Of a stretch of DNA of 64,000 nucleotides, positions 38,403-47,006 are shown one piece after another (positions within the stretch are counted from its first letter, which is position 1; the number at the start of each line of letters is the position of its first letter). Origin of the DNA: Mucilaginibacter straminoryzae (GTDB lineage Bacteria; Bacteroidota; Bacteroidia; Sphingobacteriales; Sphingobacteriaceae); assembly GCF_022953055.1 (NCBI RefSeq), contig NZ_JALJEJ010000010.1, forward strand, positions 88,611 to 152,610. Direction: 5' to 3'. The notes under the pieces were generated by a model. It was not told where the DNA came from. It worked only from the letters and a program-made list of their open reading frames with translations, and made no database searches. The translations under genes were made by a program, and so were the position numbers.

Positions 38403-39215
38403 CTAATCTTCTTTATACAATACACCTGCTTTCTCCGCAGACATTTTAATGCCTTTGATCATAGCAGAGCTGAAGCCGTTGTGTTCCATCTCGTTCAAGC
38501 CGGCAATGGTACAGCCTTTTGGCGAAGTCACTTTATCAATCTCCTGTTCCGGGTGAGAAGCCAGCTGAAGCAGTAAATCGGCTGCGCCCTTTGCAGTTTG
38601 TGCTGCCATTTTTAGGGCATCGTGCGCATGAAAGCCAATTTCGGTACCACCCTGCGATGCCGCACGGATAGAACGAAGGAAGAAGGCCACACCGCAGGCG
38701 CAAAGCGCAGTGGCGGAGGTCATCAGTTCTTCATTAATGTAAATACTTACGCCTACGGTATCAAACATATCCTTCACCAGTTTCATGTTCTCTTCAGAAG
38801 CGTTACTGGTGGCAATACAGGTCATGGATTGGGCGATAGCGATGGCGGTGTTAGGCATTACGCGCACTACCTGGATGTTCATCTGAAGGTAATCGCAGAT
38901 ATCCTGGCAGCTTACGCCAGAGATAACGGAGATCAGCAGATGTCTTTCAGGATTTAATTGCGGCTTGATCTCGTCCAGCAGTTTATTCAACTGTTGCGGC
39001 AGAACGGCTAACACGACGATATCTGCCTGCGCAACGGCCTGCGGATTGTTCGCGGTAGTATTAAAACCCAGCTCGGCATAATTGCTTAACGCTGCCACAT
39101 TGCGGCGGGTGAGCGTGATATTCTTTTCGGGAAGGATGGCGGCTTTAACCAAGCCTTTGGCTAAAGACAAACCAATGTTACCGCTTCCTAAGATACTGAT
39201 ATGTTTAGTGTCCAT
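38403..39215 (-). CDS. proC: Pyrroline-5-carboxylate reductase
   Basis: Last step of proline synthesis, reducing pyrroline-5-carboxylate with NAD(P)H. 270 residues: Rossmann start ISILGSGNIGLSLAKGL, RVMPNTAIAIAQSMTCIA, and the C-terminal family signature region QTAKGAADLLLQ ... VTSPKGCTIAGL. Three nt downstream of argB, so one operon with argB and the hydrolase, tying proline to arginine precursors. Confidence 0.94.
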   Translation of the reverse strand: MDTKHISILGSGNIGLSLAKGLVKAAILPEKNITLTRRNVAALSNYAELGFNTTANNPQAVAQADIVVLAVLPQQLNKLLDEIKPQLNPERHLLISVISGVSCQDICDYLQMNIQVVRVMPNTAIAIAQSMTCIATSNASEENMKLVKDMFDTVGVSIYINEELMTSATALCACGVAFFLRSIRAASQGGTEIGFHAHDALKMAAQTAKGAADLLLQLASHPEQEIDKVTSPKGCTIAGLNEMEHNGFSSAMIKGIKMSAEKAGVLYKED

Positions 39216-39218
39216 TTT

Positions 39219-40028
39219 TTAATTGCTTAAAGTTGTACCGAATGGCTGGCCCTGTTGCAGGCTGCCCAGTTCGTCAGATTTTCCGATCACTACCGCCTTC
39301 ACGCCGCATGAAATGGCTTTAAAGGCATTATCCAGTTTGGGCAGCATACCGCTGTGTATGATCTGCTGCTTTTTCAGTTCCTCGTATCTTTTAGGGTTAA
39401 TATCGCGGATGAGTGATTCATCGTCGTTAATATCCTGCAGCACGCCTTTTTTCTCAAAACAATAGATCAGCGTGGTTTCGTAAATATCTGCCAATGCAAC
39501 GGCCAGGGCAGAGGCGATGGTATCTGCGTTCGTATTAAGTAATTGCCCGTCGCCATCGTGGGTAAGCGCAGAGAAAACAGGGGTGAAGCCTGCTGCTAAT
39601 AAACGACTGATCGCACTTGCATCAACAGAATCGTCATTCAGATCGCCAACAAACCCATAGTCAATGGTTTTAACCGGGCGTTTTACCGCTTTGATGAAAT
39701 TGCCATCGGCGCCGGTAAGGCCAATGGCATTAGTACCAAAACGCTGTAATTGGGCTACGATATTTTTATTGATCAGGCCGCCATAAACCATGGTAACTAC
39801 CCGCAGCGTTTCAATATCGGTAATGCGGCGGCCATCTATCATTTTAGATTCGATACCCAGTTGTTCGGCCATTTGCGTGGCTACTTTACCACCACCATGT
39901 ACCAGTACCTTATATCCTTGTAACGCCGTAAAGTCTTTCAGGAAATGGTAAAGATTTTCGGAGTTATCGATCACGTTACCACCAATCTTAATAACGTGAA
40001 GTTTCTTTTTATTGCTGACAGTGTCCAT
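39219..40028 (-). CDS. argB: N-acetylglutamate kinase (or N-acylglutamate kinase)
   Basis: Second step of arginine synthesis: phosphorylates N-acylglutamate. 269 residues of the amino acid kinase fold: IKIGGNVID, VLVHGGGKVATQMAEQLG, GLTGADGNFI, NTNADTIASALA, and the terminal lysine region SGMLPKLDNAFKAISCGV. In several Bacteroidota the acyl group is succinyl; the sequence alone does not say which here. Sits 3 nt upstream of proC and 3 nt downstream of a hydrolase gene. Confidence 0.93.
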   Translation of the reverse strand: MDTVSNKKKLHVIKIGGNVIDNSENLYHFLKDFTALQGYKVLVHGGGKVATQMAEQLGIESKMIDGRRITDIETLRVVTMVYGGLINKNIVAQLQRFGTNAIGLTGADGNFIKAVKRPVKTIDYGFVGDLNDDSVDASAISRLLAAGFTPVFSALTHDGDGQLLNTNADTIASALAVALADIYETTLIYCFEKKGVLQDINDDESLIRDINPKRYEELKKQQIIHSGMLPKLDNAFKAISCGVKAVVIGKSDELGSLQQGQPFGTTLSN

Positions 40029-40031
40029 TAA

Positions 40032-40997
40032 TTACTTAGCTAAAAACGAATTGATCACCGGAAATTCCTTTTCGGGTTCTTCTACCTGCGGGTTGTGTCC
40101 AGATTTTTCAAACATCACGAAGGTTGCCTGCGGGCAGTATTCTTTAAACTTTACCATCATGGATGGCACGGCAACGCGGTCGTAACGGCCGCCGATGATC
40201 AATACCGGCATTTTTAGGTTTTTCAATTCCTTGCGGTAATCAAAAGTGCCGATATCGCTTCCCACGATAAAATCACCGTCTTTGCCCACCATCTGGTAGT
40301 ACAATTTCGTATTCATGGGGTTAGGGTAGGGCTTGCTGCCACGGCCTTCAAAACGGGCAGGATTGTAGGCATACAAAAAGCCGTAGGGTACCCGGCCATA
40401 AATATCCTGGTGTTTGGCATCGCTGGAAATGCCGCCTTTTTCGCGGTAGGCCATCAGTTCCTGCCAAACTTCGGGGTAGTTTTCTTTAATCTCGTGATTA
40501 GAATTGTCGTCGTTTTCCTGCCACATCACAAAGCTGTGGAAGGTATTCGCCAGTATCAGGTGGCTCAAATGCCGGGAGTATTGCAGCGCATAGCCTTGCG
40601 CAACCACACCGCCATACGAGTGCCCCAGAACAGTGATTTTATCCAGGTGCAGTGCTTTGCGTAATCCTTCAATATCATCAATATCGCGCTGAAGGGTGTA
40701 TTCGGTAACGTTCTTTGCGGTGTCAGATTTCCCCCGACCGAAAGCATCGAAGTAGATTAGCTGGTGATGGTTTTCGGCCAGTTTATCAAAGCTCCGCAGA
40801 CCGGGGTGAGCACCACCTGGCCCGCCGGCAATAAATATAACCGGGTCGCCTTCACCTACGGTTACTACCCATAAATTAGCGCCATTTACCTTAACATATT
40901 TTCCGTCTGTGCGGCTGTCAACCGGTTTTATCTGCCCTAAAGCAGCCGTAAAAAACCAGAGCATACAGCCCAATAAAACAAGCTTTTTTCCTGCCAT
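40032..40997 (-). CDS. Secreted alpha/beta hydrolase, proline iminopeptidase-like
   Basis: 321 residues from the ATG at 40997, with signal peptide (MAGKKLVLLGCMLWFFTAALGQ). Oxyanion-hole motif AGGPGGAH, nucleophile GHSYGGV, and a C-terminal KSGHNPQVEEP with the catalytic His: the layout of proline iminopeptidase (S33) enzymes. Only 3 nt separate it from argB, so it is the first gene of the hydrolase-argB-proC unit. Its frame can be read 11 codons further to a TTG at 41030, but that destroys the signal peptide. Whether it helps arginine/proline metabolism is unknown. Confidence 0.85.
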   Translation of the reverse strand: MAGKKLVLLGCMLWFFTAALGQIKPVDSRTDGKYVKVNGANLWVVTVGEGDPVIFIAGGPGGAHPGLRSFDKLAENHHQLIYFDAFGRGKSDTAKNVTEYTLQRDIDDIEGLRKALHLDKITVLGHSYGGVVAQGYALQYSRHLSHLILANTFHSFVMWQENDDNSNHEIKENYPEVWQELMAYREKGGISSDAKHQDIYGRVPYGFLYAYNPARFEGRGSKPYPNPMNTKLYYQMVGKDGDFIVGSDIGTFDYRKELKNLKMPVLIIGGRYDRVAVPSMMVKFKEYCPQATFVMFEKSGHNPQVEEPEKEFPVINSFLAK

Positions 40998-41124
40998 AAT
41001 TAGCTGACTAAAATAGTATAATATGTCCAAATCGTGACATAAAATGGTGAGATAGAAAATATAACTTTACCAAGTGGGGTGCAGCTAACAAACAAATTTT
41101 TGAAAGATAGCTTTTAACATTTAT

Positions 41125-42429
41125 ATGGATCTACAACAAACCACGCCCGGTACGCCGAGGGTTTTAATAATCGGTGGCGGGTTTGGCGGTACTCAACTCG
41201 CAAAAAAACTGAAAGGGCAACCCGTAGAGGTACTCATGCTCGACAGACACAATTACCACACCTTTCAACCGCTTTTATACCAGGTAGCCATGGGAGCTAT
41301 AGAAGCGGATGCGATAGGTTTCCCAATCCGGCGGATATTCAATCACCAGAAAAATTTCACCTTCCACCTGGCCGATGTGCAGCGGATCAATCCTGAAACG
41401 AATACGGTGACGACGAATATCGGCGATATTAAATACGACTACCTGGTAATTGCAACAGGTGCAAATACCAATTTTTTCGGGAATAACGAGATTGAGCATT
41501 TTACCATGCCGATGAAAAACATTCCCGAAGCGCTGAACATCCGGAGCCTGGTACTGCAGAATATTGAAAAAGCGCTGGTCACCGCTGATAAGGAAGAGCG
41601 CAACGCCTTACTGACATTTGTTATTGTAGGCGGCGGACCAACCGGTGTAGAGCTATCCGGTGCGCTGGCAGAGATGCGTTTACACGCCCTTAGTCTGGAT
41701 TACCCCGGTTTAAAACCAGAGGATATGAAAGTATACATCGCTGAAGGGAAGCCGGAACTGTTAGCGGCCATGTCTGAAGGGGCTTCTAAAAAAGCTAAAC
41801 AATACCTGGAAGATAAGGGGGTGATCATCTATAACGATGTGCATGTGACCAGCTATGACGGTAACCTGGTGAAAATTGATAACGGCGTGAACATCCGGAC
41901 CCGTAATGTTTTCTGGGCTGCCGGTGTTAGGGGCGAGGTGCCCGATGGTTTACCAAAGGAAGTGGTGGGCAAAGGGGCGCGTATTGTGGTTGATGAAATT
42001 AACCGGATTAAAGGTTTCCAGAATATTTTTGCCATAGGTGATGTAGCCGCGATGATTACACCGGATACGCCAAATGGGCATCCAGGCGTTGCACCCGCGG
42101 CGATGCAACAAGGTAAACACCTGGCAAAGAATATCATCAACATCATTAATAACAAACCCACACAGCCATTTAAATATCTTGACAAAGGCACCATGGCAAC
42201 TGTTGGCCGTAACCAGGCCGTGGCAGACATCCGAAAACTGAAGTTCCAGGGATTTTTTGCCTGGGTGTTGTGGTTGTTTGTACACATTATGTCGCTGGCA
42301 GGATTCACCAATAAATTGATCGTGTTTTTAAGCTGGGCAGTGAATTATTTCACCAAAAACAGCGATAACAGGATGATTGTACGGTATTTTGATACCAAAA
42401 CAATGATGGCAGACCCGATATCTAAGTAG
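41125..42429 (+). CDS. ndh: Type II NADH:quinone dehydrogenase
   Basis: 434 residues. FAD-binding GxGxxG in VLIIGGGFGGTQLAK (about 14-28), NADH-binding second Rossmann motif FVIVGGGPTGVELSGAL (about 167-183), and the flavin GDVA near residue 306. The C-terminal amphipathic/hydrophobic helix (FFAWVLWLFVHIMSLAG) attaches it to the inner-membrane surface. Non-proton-pumping route of NADH electrons to quinone. Plus-strand gene between two minus-strand arginine blocks; 86 nt before the antiporter gene. Confidence 0.93.
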   Translation: MDLQQTTPGTPRVLIIGGGFGGTQLAKKLKGQPVEVLMLDRHNYHTFQPLLYQVAMGAIEADAIGFPIRRIFNHQKNFTFHLADVQRINPETNTVTTNIGDIKYDYLVIATGANTNFFGNNEIEHFTMPMKNIPEALNIRSLVLQNIEKALVTADKEERNALLTFVIVGGGPTGVELSGALAEMRLHALSLDYPGLKPEDMKVYIAEGKPELLAAMSEGASKKAKQYLEDKGVIIYNDVHVTSYDGNLVKIDNGVNIRTRNVFWAAGVRGEVPDGLPKEVVGKGARIVVDEINRIKGFQNIFAIGDVAAMITPDTPNGHPGVAPAAMQQGKHLAKNIINIINNKPTQPFKYLDKGTMATVGRNQAVADIRKLKFQGFFAWVLWLFVHIMSLAGFTNKLIVFLSWAVNYFTKNSDNRMIVRYFDTKTMMADPISK

Positions 42430-42515
42430 TTTTCAGACATTGCCGATTGTTGATAATGCTTCTGATAATCATTATCTTAAAACAGCAATCGGCTATCTGC
42501 TGTTAGTAAGCGGGC

Positions 42516-43766
42516 ATGAACCTTTTTATTATCATCACGCTGCTGGTAATTATCAGCGCGTTTTATTCCTATATCAATGCGCGGTTTGTAAAGCTACCGG
42601 CAACTATCGGTATCATGTTTATCGCTACCGCGGTATCGGTACTCATTATCGTTGTTGACAAGGTTCATCCTTCCGTAGCCGATTTCCTGACGAGGCTTGC
42701 CAAGAGCATTGATTTTTCTGAAGCGGTATTAAACATAATGCTCGGCTTCCTGCTTTTTGCCGGCTCCTTTAATTTTGATACCAACAAGCTGAAGCGCGAA
42801 ATGCGTTCGGTGATGGTACTAAGTACGCTGAGTGTTATCATCTCTACATTTATCTTCGGTGGCTTATTCTTCCTGATCACCGGTTTACTGGGTATAAAAA
42901 TTCCCTTGATCTACTGCCTATTGTTCGGTTCGCTGGTTTCACCTACGGATGCAGTTGCTGTAGCCGGAATTGTAAAGGGATCTAAGCTTTCTTCACACCT
43001 CGAGGTATTAATTGCCGGGGAGTCGCTGTTTAACGATGGCGTAGGCTTAGTGCTTTTTACCACGATTCTTGAGATTGCCTACCGTAATGAAGATGCTTTT
43101 AATTTAGGTAAAACTGCATTGTTGTTTTTAAGGGAGGTGTTCGGAGGGGTAGGTTTTGGTTTGATGGTTGGTTTTGCTGTAAATAAGCTGATGCGTTCCA
43201 TCACCGATTTCCAAACCATTGTGTTGCTATCTATCGGTACGGTAATGGGTATTTCAGTCGCCTGTATTTATTGGAAGCTCTCTATTCCGCTGGCTGTTGT
43301 TTCAGCAGGTTTGTTTATTGGTACCAAAAGTATCAATGCTTCCCGCGATGAAACTTCGCACCAGTCGTTAGAAAGGTTCTGGAAATTGATTGACGAAATG
43401 CTGAATACCATCCTGTTCGTACTGATTGGCCTGCAAATGGTTACTTTACCTTTTATCACTAATTTCTGGCTAACGGGCAGTATTGCCATTGTACTGGTGT
43501 TGGTAGCGCGCTGGTTGAGTATCGCCTTCCCGCTGACTTTTCTTAGAAGATCGCTTAAAGTAAACTACCATAACATTAATGTGCTTACCTGGGCCGGCAT
43601 CAGGGGAGGGATTTCTATCGCACTGGCGCTGTCACTGCCGCATAACAAATACCGGTATATCATCCTTTCGAGTTGTTACTTCATCGTCATATTCTCTGTG
43701 ATTGTGCAGGGCCTTACGTTGAACAGGTTGATCAACAGCCGCTATAACGATGAAAGTACTTCGTGA
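42516..43766 (+). CDS. Na+/H+ antiporter, CPA1 family
   Basis: 416 residues, about twelve membrane helices. SLVSPTDAVAVAGIVKG and the adjacent IAGESLFNDGVGLVLFTT carry the ion-binding residues of CPA1 exchangers; WAGIRGGISIALALSLP is also typical. Exchanges Na+ (or K+) for protons at the inner membrane. Possibly cotranscribed with ndh. Confidence 0.92.
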   Translation: MNLFIIITLLVIISAFYSYINARFVKLPATIGIMFIATAVSVLIIVVDKVHPSVADFLTRLAKSIDFSEAVLNIMLGFLLFAGSFNFDTNKLKREMRSVMVLSTLSVIISTFIFGGLFFLITGLLGIKIPLIYCLLFGSLVSPTDAVAVAGIVKGSKLSSHLEVLIAGESLFNDGVGLVLFTTILEIAYRNEDAFNLGKTALLFLREVFGGVGFGLMVGFAVNKLMRSITDFQTIVLLSIGTVMGISVACIYWKLSIPLAVVSAGLFIGTKSINASRDETSHQSLERFWKLIDEMLNTILFVLIGLQMVTLPFITNFWLTGSIAIVLVLVARWLSIAFPLTFLRRSLKVNYHNINVLTWAGIRGGISIALALSLPHNKYRYIILSSCYFIVIFSVIVQGLTLNRLINSRYNDESTS

Positions 43767-43779
43767 ACTGAATCGTTCC

Positions 43780-43811
43780 TTAGTTAAATATTAATTTCAT
43801 TATTTAACTAA
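43780..43811. repeat. A/T-rich 11-bp palindrome downstream of the antiporter gene
   Basis: TTAGTTAAATA / TATTTAACTAA arms around a ten-base loop; not followed by a T run. Could be an operator for the small gene at 43866 or a 3'-end hairpin. Confidence 0.35.
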
Positions 43812-43865
43812 CAATTAATAAATATAGATGTTGTCATTTGGAACTAAAAAAATTAACAGTTATCT

Positions 43866-44105
43866 ATGGCAACGAATTTCAATCCGGAACACAGCGAGGG
43901 AACAGTAGCGAAAGCTATCGAAGAACAAACTGCAAAGCTACCTTCTGACATTTTCTTGTGGGCAGCCTTGGCTTCAATGGGCGCATCGGCCACGTTAAAG
44001 ATATTAGGTAAAGAAAAAACGGCCTTGTTTGTAGGGCAGTGGGCAGCTCCATTCTTATTGCTGGGTACTTACAATAAGCTTGTAAAGCTGGAAGGTCACG
44101 ACTAA
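43866..44105 (+). CDS. Small two-helix membrane protein, hypothetical
   Basis: 79 residues with a hydrophilic N-terminus and two hydrophobic stretches (IFLWAALASMGASATLKIL and ALFVGQWAAPFLLLGTY). No family recognised. Own stop-proximal terminator at 44116; convergent with the PaiB-like gene. Confidence 0.7.
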   Translation: MATNFNPEHSEGTVAKAIEEQTAKLPSDIFLWAALASMGASATLKILGKEKTALFVGQWAAPFLLLGTYNKLVKLEGHD

Positions 44106-44115
44106 AGAAGAAAAT

Positions 44116-44149
44116 GATGTACGTTGGTAGTTATGTACCAACGTACATC
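44116..44149. terminator. Bidirectional terminator between convergent genes
   Basis: Perfect 14-bp arms GATGTACGTTGGTA / TACCAACGTACATC, six-base loop, ending directly at the stop of the minus-strand gene. Confidence 0.85.
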
Positions 44150-44758
44150 TTAGTGCGTTGTGCGCATGTATTCTGCAATGTCCCGCTCGTTCTGATCTGT
44201 ACTTTTAGCGAACGAATTGATGATGTTGGCCCTTTCTACATCGGTACGGTTCTGGCTAAGTTTTTTCTTACCCTGTAAATCCGTTACTGTAACTTCAAAT
44301 GCGGTAATGCCCTTAATCATCTTCAGTTTCCAGTCCTGGGGCAGGTTTTTCCACTGTTTGAAATAGTTAGTATCGTAGGTAAGGATCATTTCTTCCAATG
44401 ATTTCAGTTTACCCTCGTCATCAGTAATTAATGTTACCTCGCCGTAAGCGTGTACGGCAATGTAGTTCCAAGTAGGGACGCTTAACTCTTTCTCGTAATG
44501 GGCAGGCGAAATATAAGCGTGCGGCTCGGTAAAGATCACCAAAGCTTTACCTGTTGTTAGTGTCGCGCTCTGGTTGTTCGCTAAGGCAATGTGCGAGCTT
44601 AATACAAGCTTCTCGCCTTCGGTATGAATAGAAAAGGGGATGTGTGTAGCTACCGGCAAACCAGCTTCCACCGTTACCAGCGCGCCAAAACTGTAGCGTT
44701 TGATAAACTCAACCGCTTCCAGGTCGCTGCTGAAATGGAAAGGTTTGGTAACGTACAT
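44150..44758 (-). CDS. PaiB-like FMN-binding negative transcriptional regulator
   Basis: 202 residues of the PaiB/FMN-binding split barrel type. SVPTWNYIAVHAYGEV and the terminal KKLSQNRTDVERANI are family signatures. The ATG overlaps the stop of argF' (TAATG), so it is translated with the arginine operon as its last gene. In Bacillus, PaiB works with an acetyltransferase partner; here an acetyltransferase heads the same operon. Role not known. Confidence 0.85.
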   Translation of the reverse strand: MYVTKPFHFSSDLEAVEFIKRYSFGALVTVEAGLPVATHIPFSIHTEGEKLVLSSHIALANNQSATLTTGKALVIFTEPHAYISPAHYEKELSVPTWNYIAVHAYGEVTLITDDEGKLKSLEEMILTYDTNYFKQWKNLPQDWKLKMIKGITAFEVTVTDLQGKKKLSQNRTDVERANIINSFAKSTDQNERDIAEYMRTTH

Positions 44759-45705
44759 TACAAGCTTTCTAACATTTGTTTAAGTACGGCCTGCGCCGCC
44801 CAAACGCGGTTGCCAGCTTCGTGGATTACCACACTGCTATCGCTATCTAAGATCTCGTCGCTTAGTTCTACGTTTCTTCTTACCGGCAGGCAGTGCATCA
44901 CCTTGGTTTGGTTTCCTGCTTTCAGTTTCTCTAAGGTCAGCATCCATTCTTCGTTGCCCGGTAATACTTTGCCATAAGGCTCATATGCCGACCAGTTTTT
45001 TACATACACAAAATCCGCATCTGCTAAAGCTTCATCCTGGTTATAAGTTATCGTAGTGCCTTTGGTAAACTCTTCTGCCAGCTCGTATCCTTTTGGATGG
45101 GTAATCACAAAATCTACATCTGCCTGGCACATCCATTCGGCAAAAGAGTTTGGCACCGCCTGCGGCAAGGCCTTCACATGAGGCGCCCACGTTAGTACCA
45201 CTTTTGGCCGGGGACGGGTTTTTAATTCTTCAATCGTGATCAGATCAGCCAAACTTTGTAGAGGGTGGCGTGTGGCAGATTCCAGGCTTACCACCGGTAC
45301 GCCGCAATACTTTACAAATTTGTTAAAAACCGCTTCCGAATAGTCCTCGTCACGGTTTTTCAAGCCAGGGAATGAGCGAATGCCGATGATATCTGCGTAC
45401 TGCCCTAATACAGCGGCGGCTTCTTTCACGTGTTCCACAGAAGTATGGTTCATTATGGCGCCGTCTTGCAGTTCTAAAGCCCAGCCTTCTTTATCCATGT
45501 TCAGCACCATTACATTCATGCCCAAATTAAGCGCTGCTTTTTGCGTGCTCATGCGGGTACGAAGACTGGGGTTCAGGAATACCAGTGCAATGGTTTTGTT
45601 TTCGCCCAGTTGCTTGTAAGCATACGGGTTTTGCTTCAGGTGCAAACCTTCCTGCACCAGTTGCTGCAGGTTACTAACGTCGTGAACAGAAGTAAAATTT
45701 TTCAT
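44758..45705 (-). CDS. N-acylornithine transcarbamylase (ArgF' type)
   Basis: 315 residues of the aspartate/ornithine transcarbamylase fold: carbamoyl-phosphate loop FLNPSLRTRMSTQ (about 43-55), HPLQSLADL, APHVKALPQAVPNSF and HCLPVRRN. The proline-rich ALPQAVPNSF loop and the length match N-succinyl- and N-acetylornithine enzymes of Bacteroidota/Xanthomonas, not classical ornithine transcarbamylase. Residue 90, the one that by memory is Pro in the succinyl and Glu in the acetyl enzyme, is Val here (HTSVEH). The substrate is thus left open, with acetylornithine less likely. Last-but-one gene of the arginine operon. Confidence 0.9.
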   Translation of the reverse strand: MKNFTSVHDVSNLQQLVQEGLHLKQNPYAYKQLGENKTIALVFLNPSLRTRMSTQKAALNLGMNVMVLNMDKEGWALELQDGAIMNHTSVEHVKEAAAVLGQYADIIGIRSFPGLKNRDEDYSEAVFNKFVKYCGVPVVSLESATRHPLQSLADLITIEELKTRPRPKVVLTWAPHVKALPQAVPNSFAEWMCQADVDFVITHPKGYELAEEFTKGTTITYNQDEALADADFVYVKNWSAYEPYGKVLPGNEEWMLTLEKLKAGNQTKVMHCLPVRRNVELSDEILDSDSSVVIHEAGNRVWAAQAVLKQMLESL

Positions 45706-45719
45706 GTTGGCCTCTCCCT

Positions 45720-45746
45720 AACTGCCTCTCAATCAGAGAGGCAGTT
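45720..45746. repeat. Palindrome between argF' and argD
   Basis: AACTGCCTCTC / GAGAGGCAGTT arms with a short loop, within the 53-nt intergenic gap of the operon. No T run on the operon strand, so not a clear terminator. Confidence 0.55.
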
Positions 45747-45758
45747 CAAGGTTTTAGT

Positions 45759-46883
45759 TTATTGTATTACAGTTTTAAAAGCTTCCAGGAATCTGTCGGC
45801 ATGTGCTTTTGTTAAGTTCAAGGCAGGCAACAACCTGATAACGTTCGGTTTTGCTTCTCCGGTAAAGATGTGATGCTTGAACAACAGATCTTTTTTAGCG
45901 TTCGCCAGCTCTTCAGGAAGATCTATGCCGATCATCAATCCGCGTCCTCTTACTTCCTTCACCTTGTCGAACTTCTTCAGCTCGCCGATCAGGTATCCGC
46001 CAACTTCAGCAGCGTTTTGCATCAGGTTTTCCTGCTCAATTACTTCCAATACGGCTAATGCCGCAGCGCAGGCCAGGTGGTTACCGCCGAAGGTAGTGCC
46101 CAGCATGCCGTAAGCAGGTTGGATCTTTGGCGAAATAATGATACCACCGATCGGGAAGCCATTACCCATACCTTTAGCCATGGTGTAGATGTCGGCATCA
46201 ACACCCGCAAAATCGTGTGAAAAGAACTTGCCGGTACGGCCATAACCGCATTGTACAGAATCGGCAATAAAAACAGCGTTATGCTCGTCGCACAATGTTC
46301 TGATCTTTTGCAGGAAGCTTTCGCTTGCTACCTGGATACCCCCAACACCTTGAATACCTTCTATGATGACAGAAGATACTTCATGCTGATGAAAGGCCAG
46401 CTCTAAAGCCTGCTCGTCGCACCACGGTAGAAAGATAACGTTATCCGTTTCATTTACCGGTGCTACAATCTTAGGATTGTCTGTAGCGGCCACTGCCAAA
46501 GAGGTACGCCCGTGGAATGACTTTTTGAAAGCAATAATCTTCTTTTTACCGTTGTAGAATGATGCCAGTTTAAGCGCATTCTCATTGGCTTCTGCGCCAG
46601 AGTTGATCAGGAATAGTTGATAATCTTCCTTGCCGGAAACTTTACCCAGCTTTTCTGCCAGTTGCTTTTGCAAAGGAATTTCTATAGAATTTGAATAGAA
46701 ACCAATTTGGTGTAACTGATCTTCTATGCGTTTTACATAGTGCGGATTGGTATGACCGATAGATATAACAGCATGACCGCCGTAAAGATCCAGGTATTCC
46801 TGACCGTTCTCGTCGAACACAAGGCTTCCATGGCCTTTAACTATATTAATTGGATTTATTGGGTATACATCAAAAAGTTTCAT
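45759..46883 (-). CDS. argD: Acetylornithine/succinylornithine aminotransferase
   Basis: Transaminates N-acylglutamate semialdehyde to N-acylornithine. 374 residues from the ATG at 46883. PLP lysine is Lys237 in YTMAKGMGNG; HGRTSLAVAATDNP, INSGAEANENALKLA and GYGRTGKFF are class III aminotransferase motifs. The longer frame to 46934 lacks an ATG and reaches into the palindromic repeat. Third enzyme gene in the GNAT-argG-argC-argD-argF' order. Confidence 0.94.
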   Translation of the reverse strand: MKLFDVYPINPINIVKGHGSLVFDENGQEYLDLYGGHAVISIGHTNPHYVKRIEDQLHQIGFYSNSIEIPLQKQLAEKLGKVSGKEDYQLFLINSGAEANENALKLASFYNGKKKIIAFKKSFHGRTSLAVAATDNPKIVAPVNETDNVIFLPWCDEQALELAFHQHEVSSVIIEGIQGVGGIQVASESFLQKIRTLCDEHNAVFIADSVQCGYGRTGKFFSHDFAGVDADIYTMAKGMGNGFPIGGIIISPKIQPAYGMLGTTFGGNHLACAAALAVLEVIEQENLMQNAAEVGGYLIGELKKFDKVKEVRGRGLMIGIDLPEELANAKKDLLFKHHIFTGEAKPNVIRLLPALNLTKAHADRFLEAFKTVIQ

Positions 46884-46900
46884 TGTAATATTGTTTAAGT

Positions 46901-46980
46901 CGTCATTGCGATTCGCCGTTAGGCGAAGAAGCAATCCCCAATATCAATGTGATGAGATTGCTTCGTGCCTCGTAATGACG
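46901..46980. repeat. 80-bp palindromic repeat between argD and argC
   Basis: CGTCATTGCGA at the left end is matched by TCGTAATGACG at the right (one mismatch), and inside GAAGCAATC is matched by GATTGCTTC. A dispersed palindromic intergenic repeat of this CGTCATTGCGA...GAAGCAATC kind is, from memory, found in many Bacteroidota genomes. Confidence 0.8.
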
Positions 46981-47006
46981 AGACTATATATATTCTGAAG
47001 TGGGGC

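Noticed and set aside
36884..41030. Ectoine biosynthesis cluster suggested by the Ask_Ect-like kinase
   Set aside because: No ectA, ectB, ectC or ectD is present; neighbours are proC and argB.
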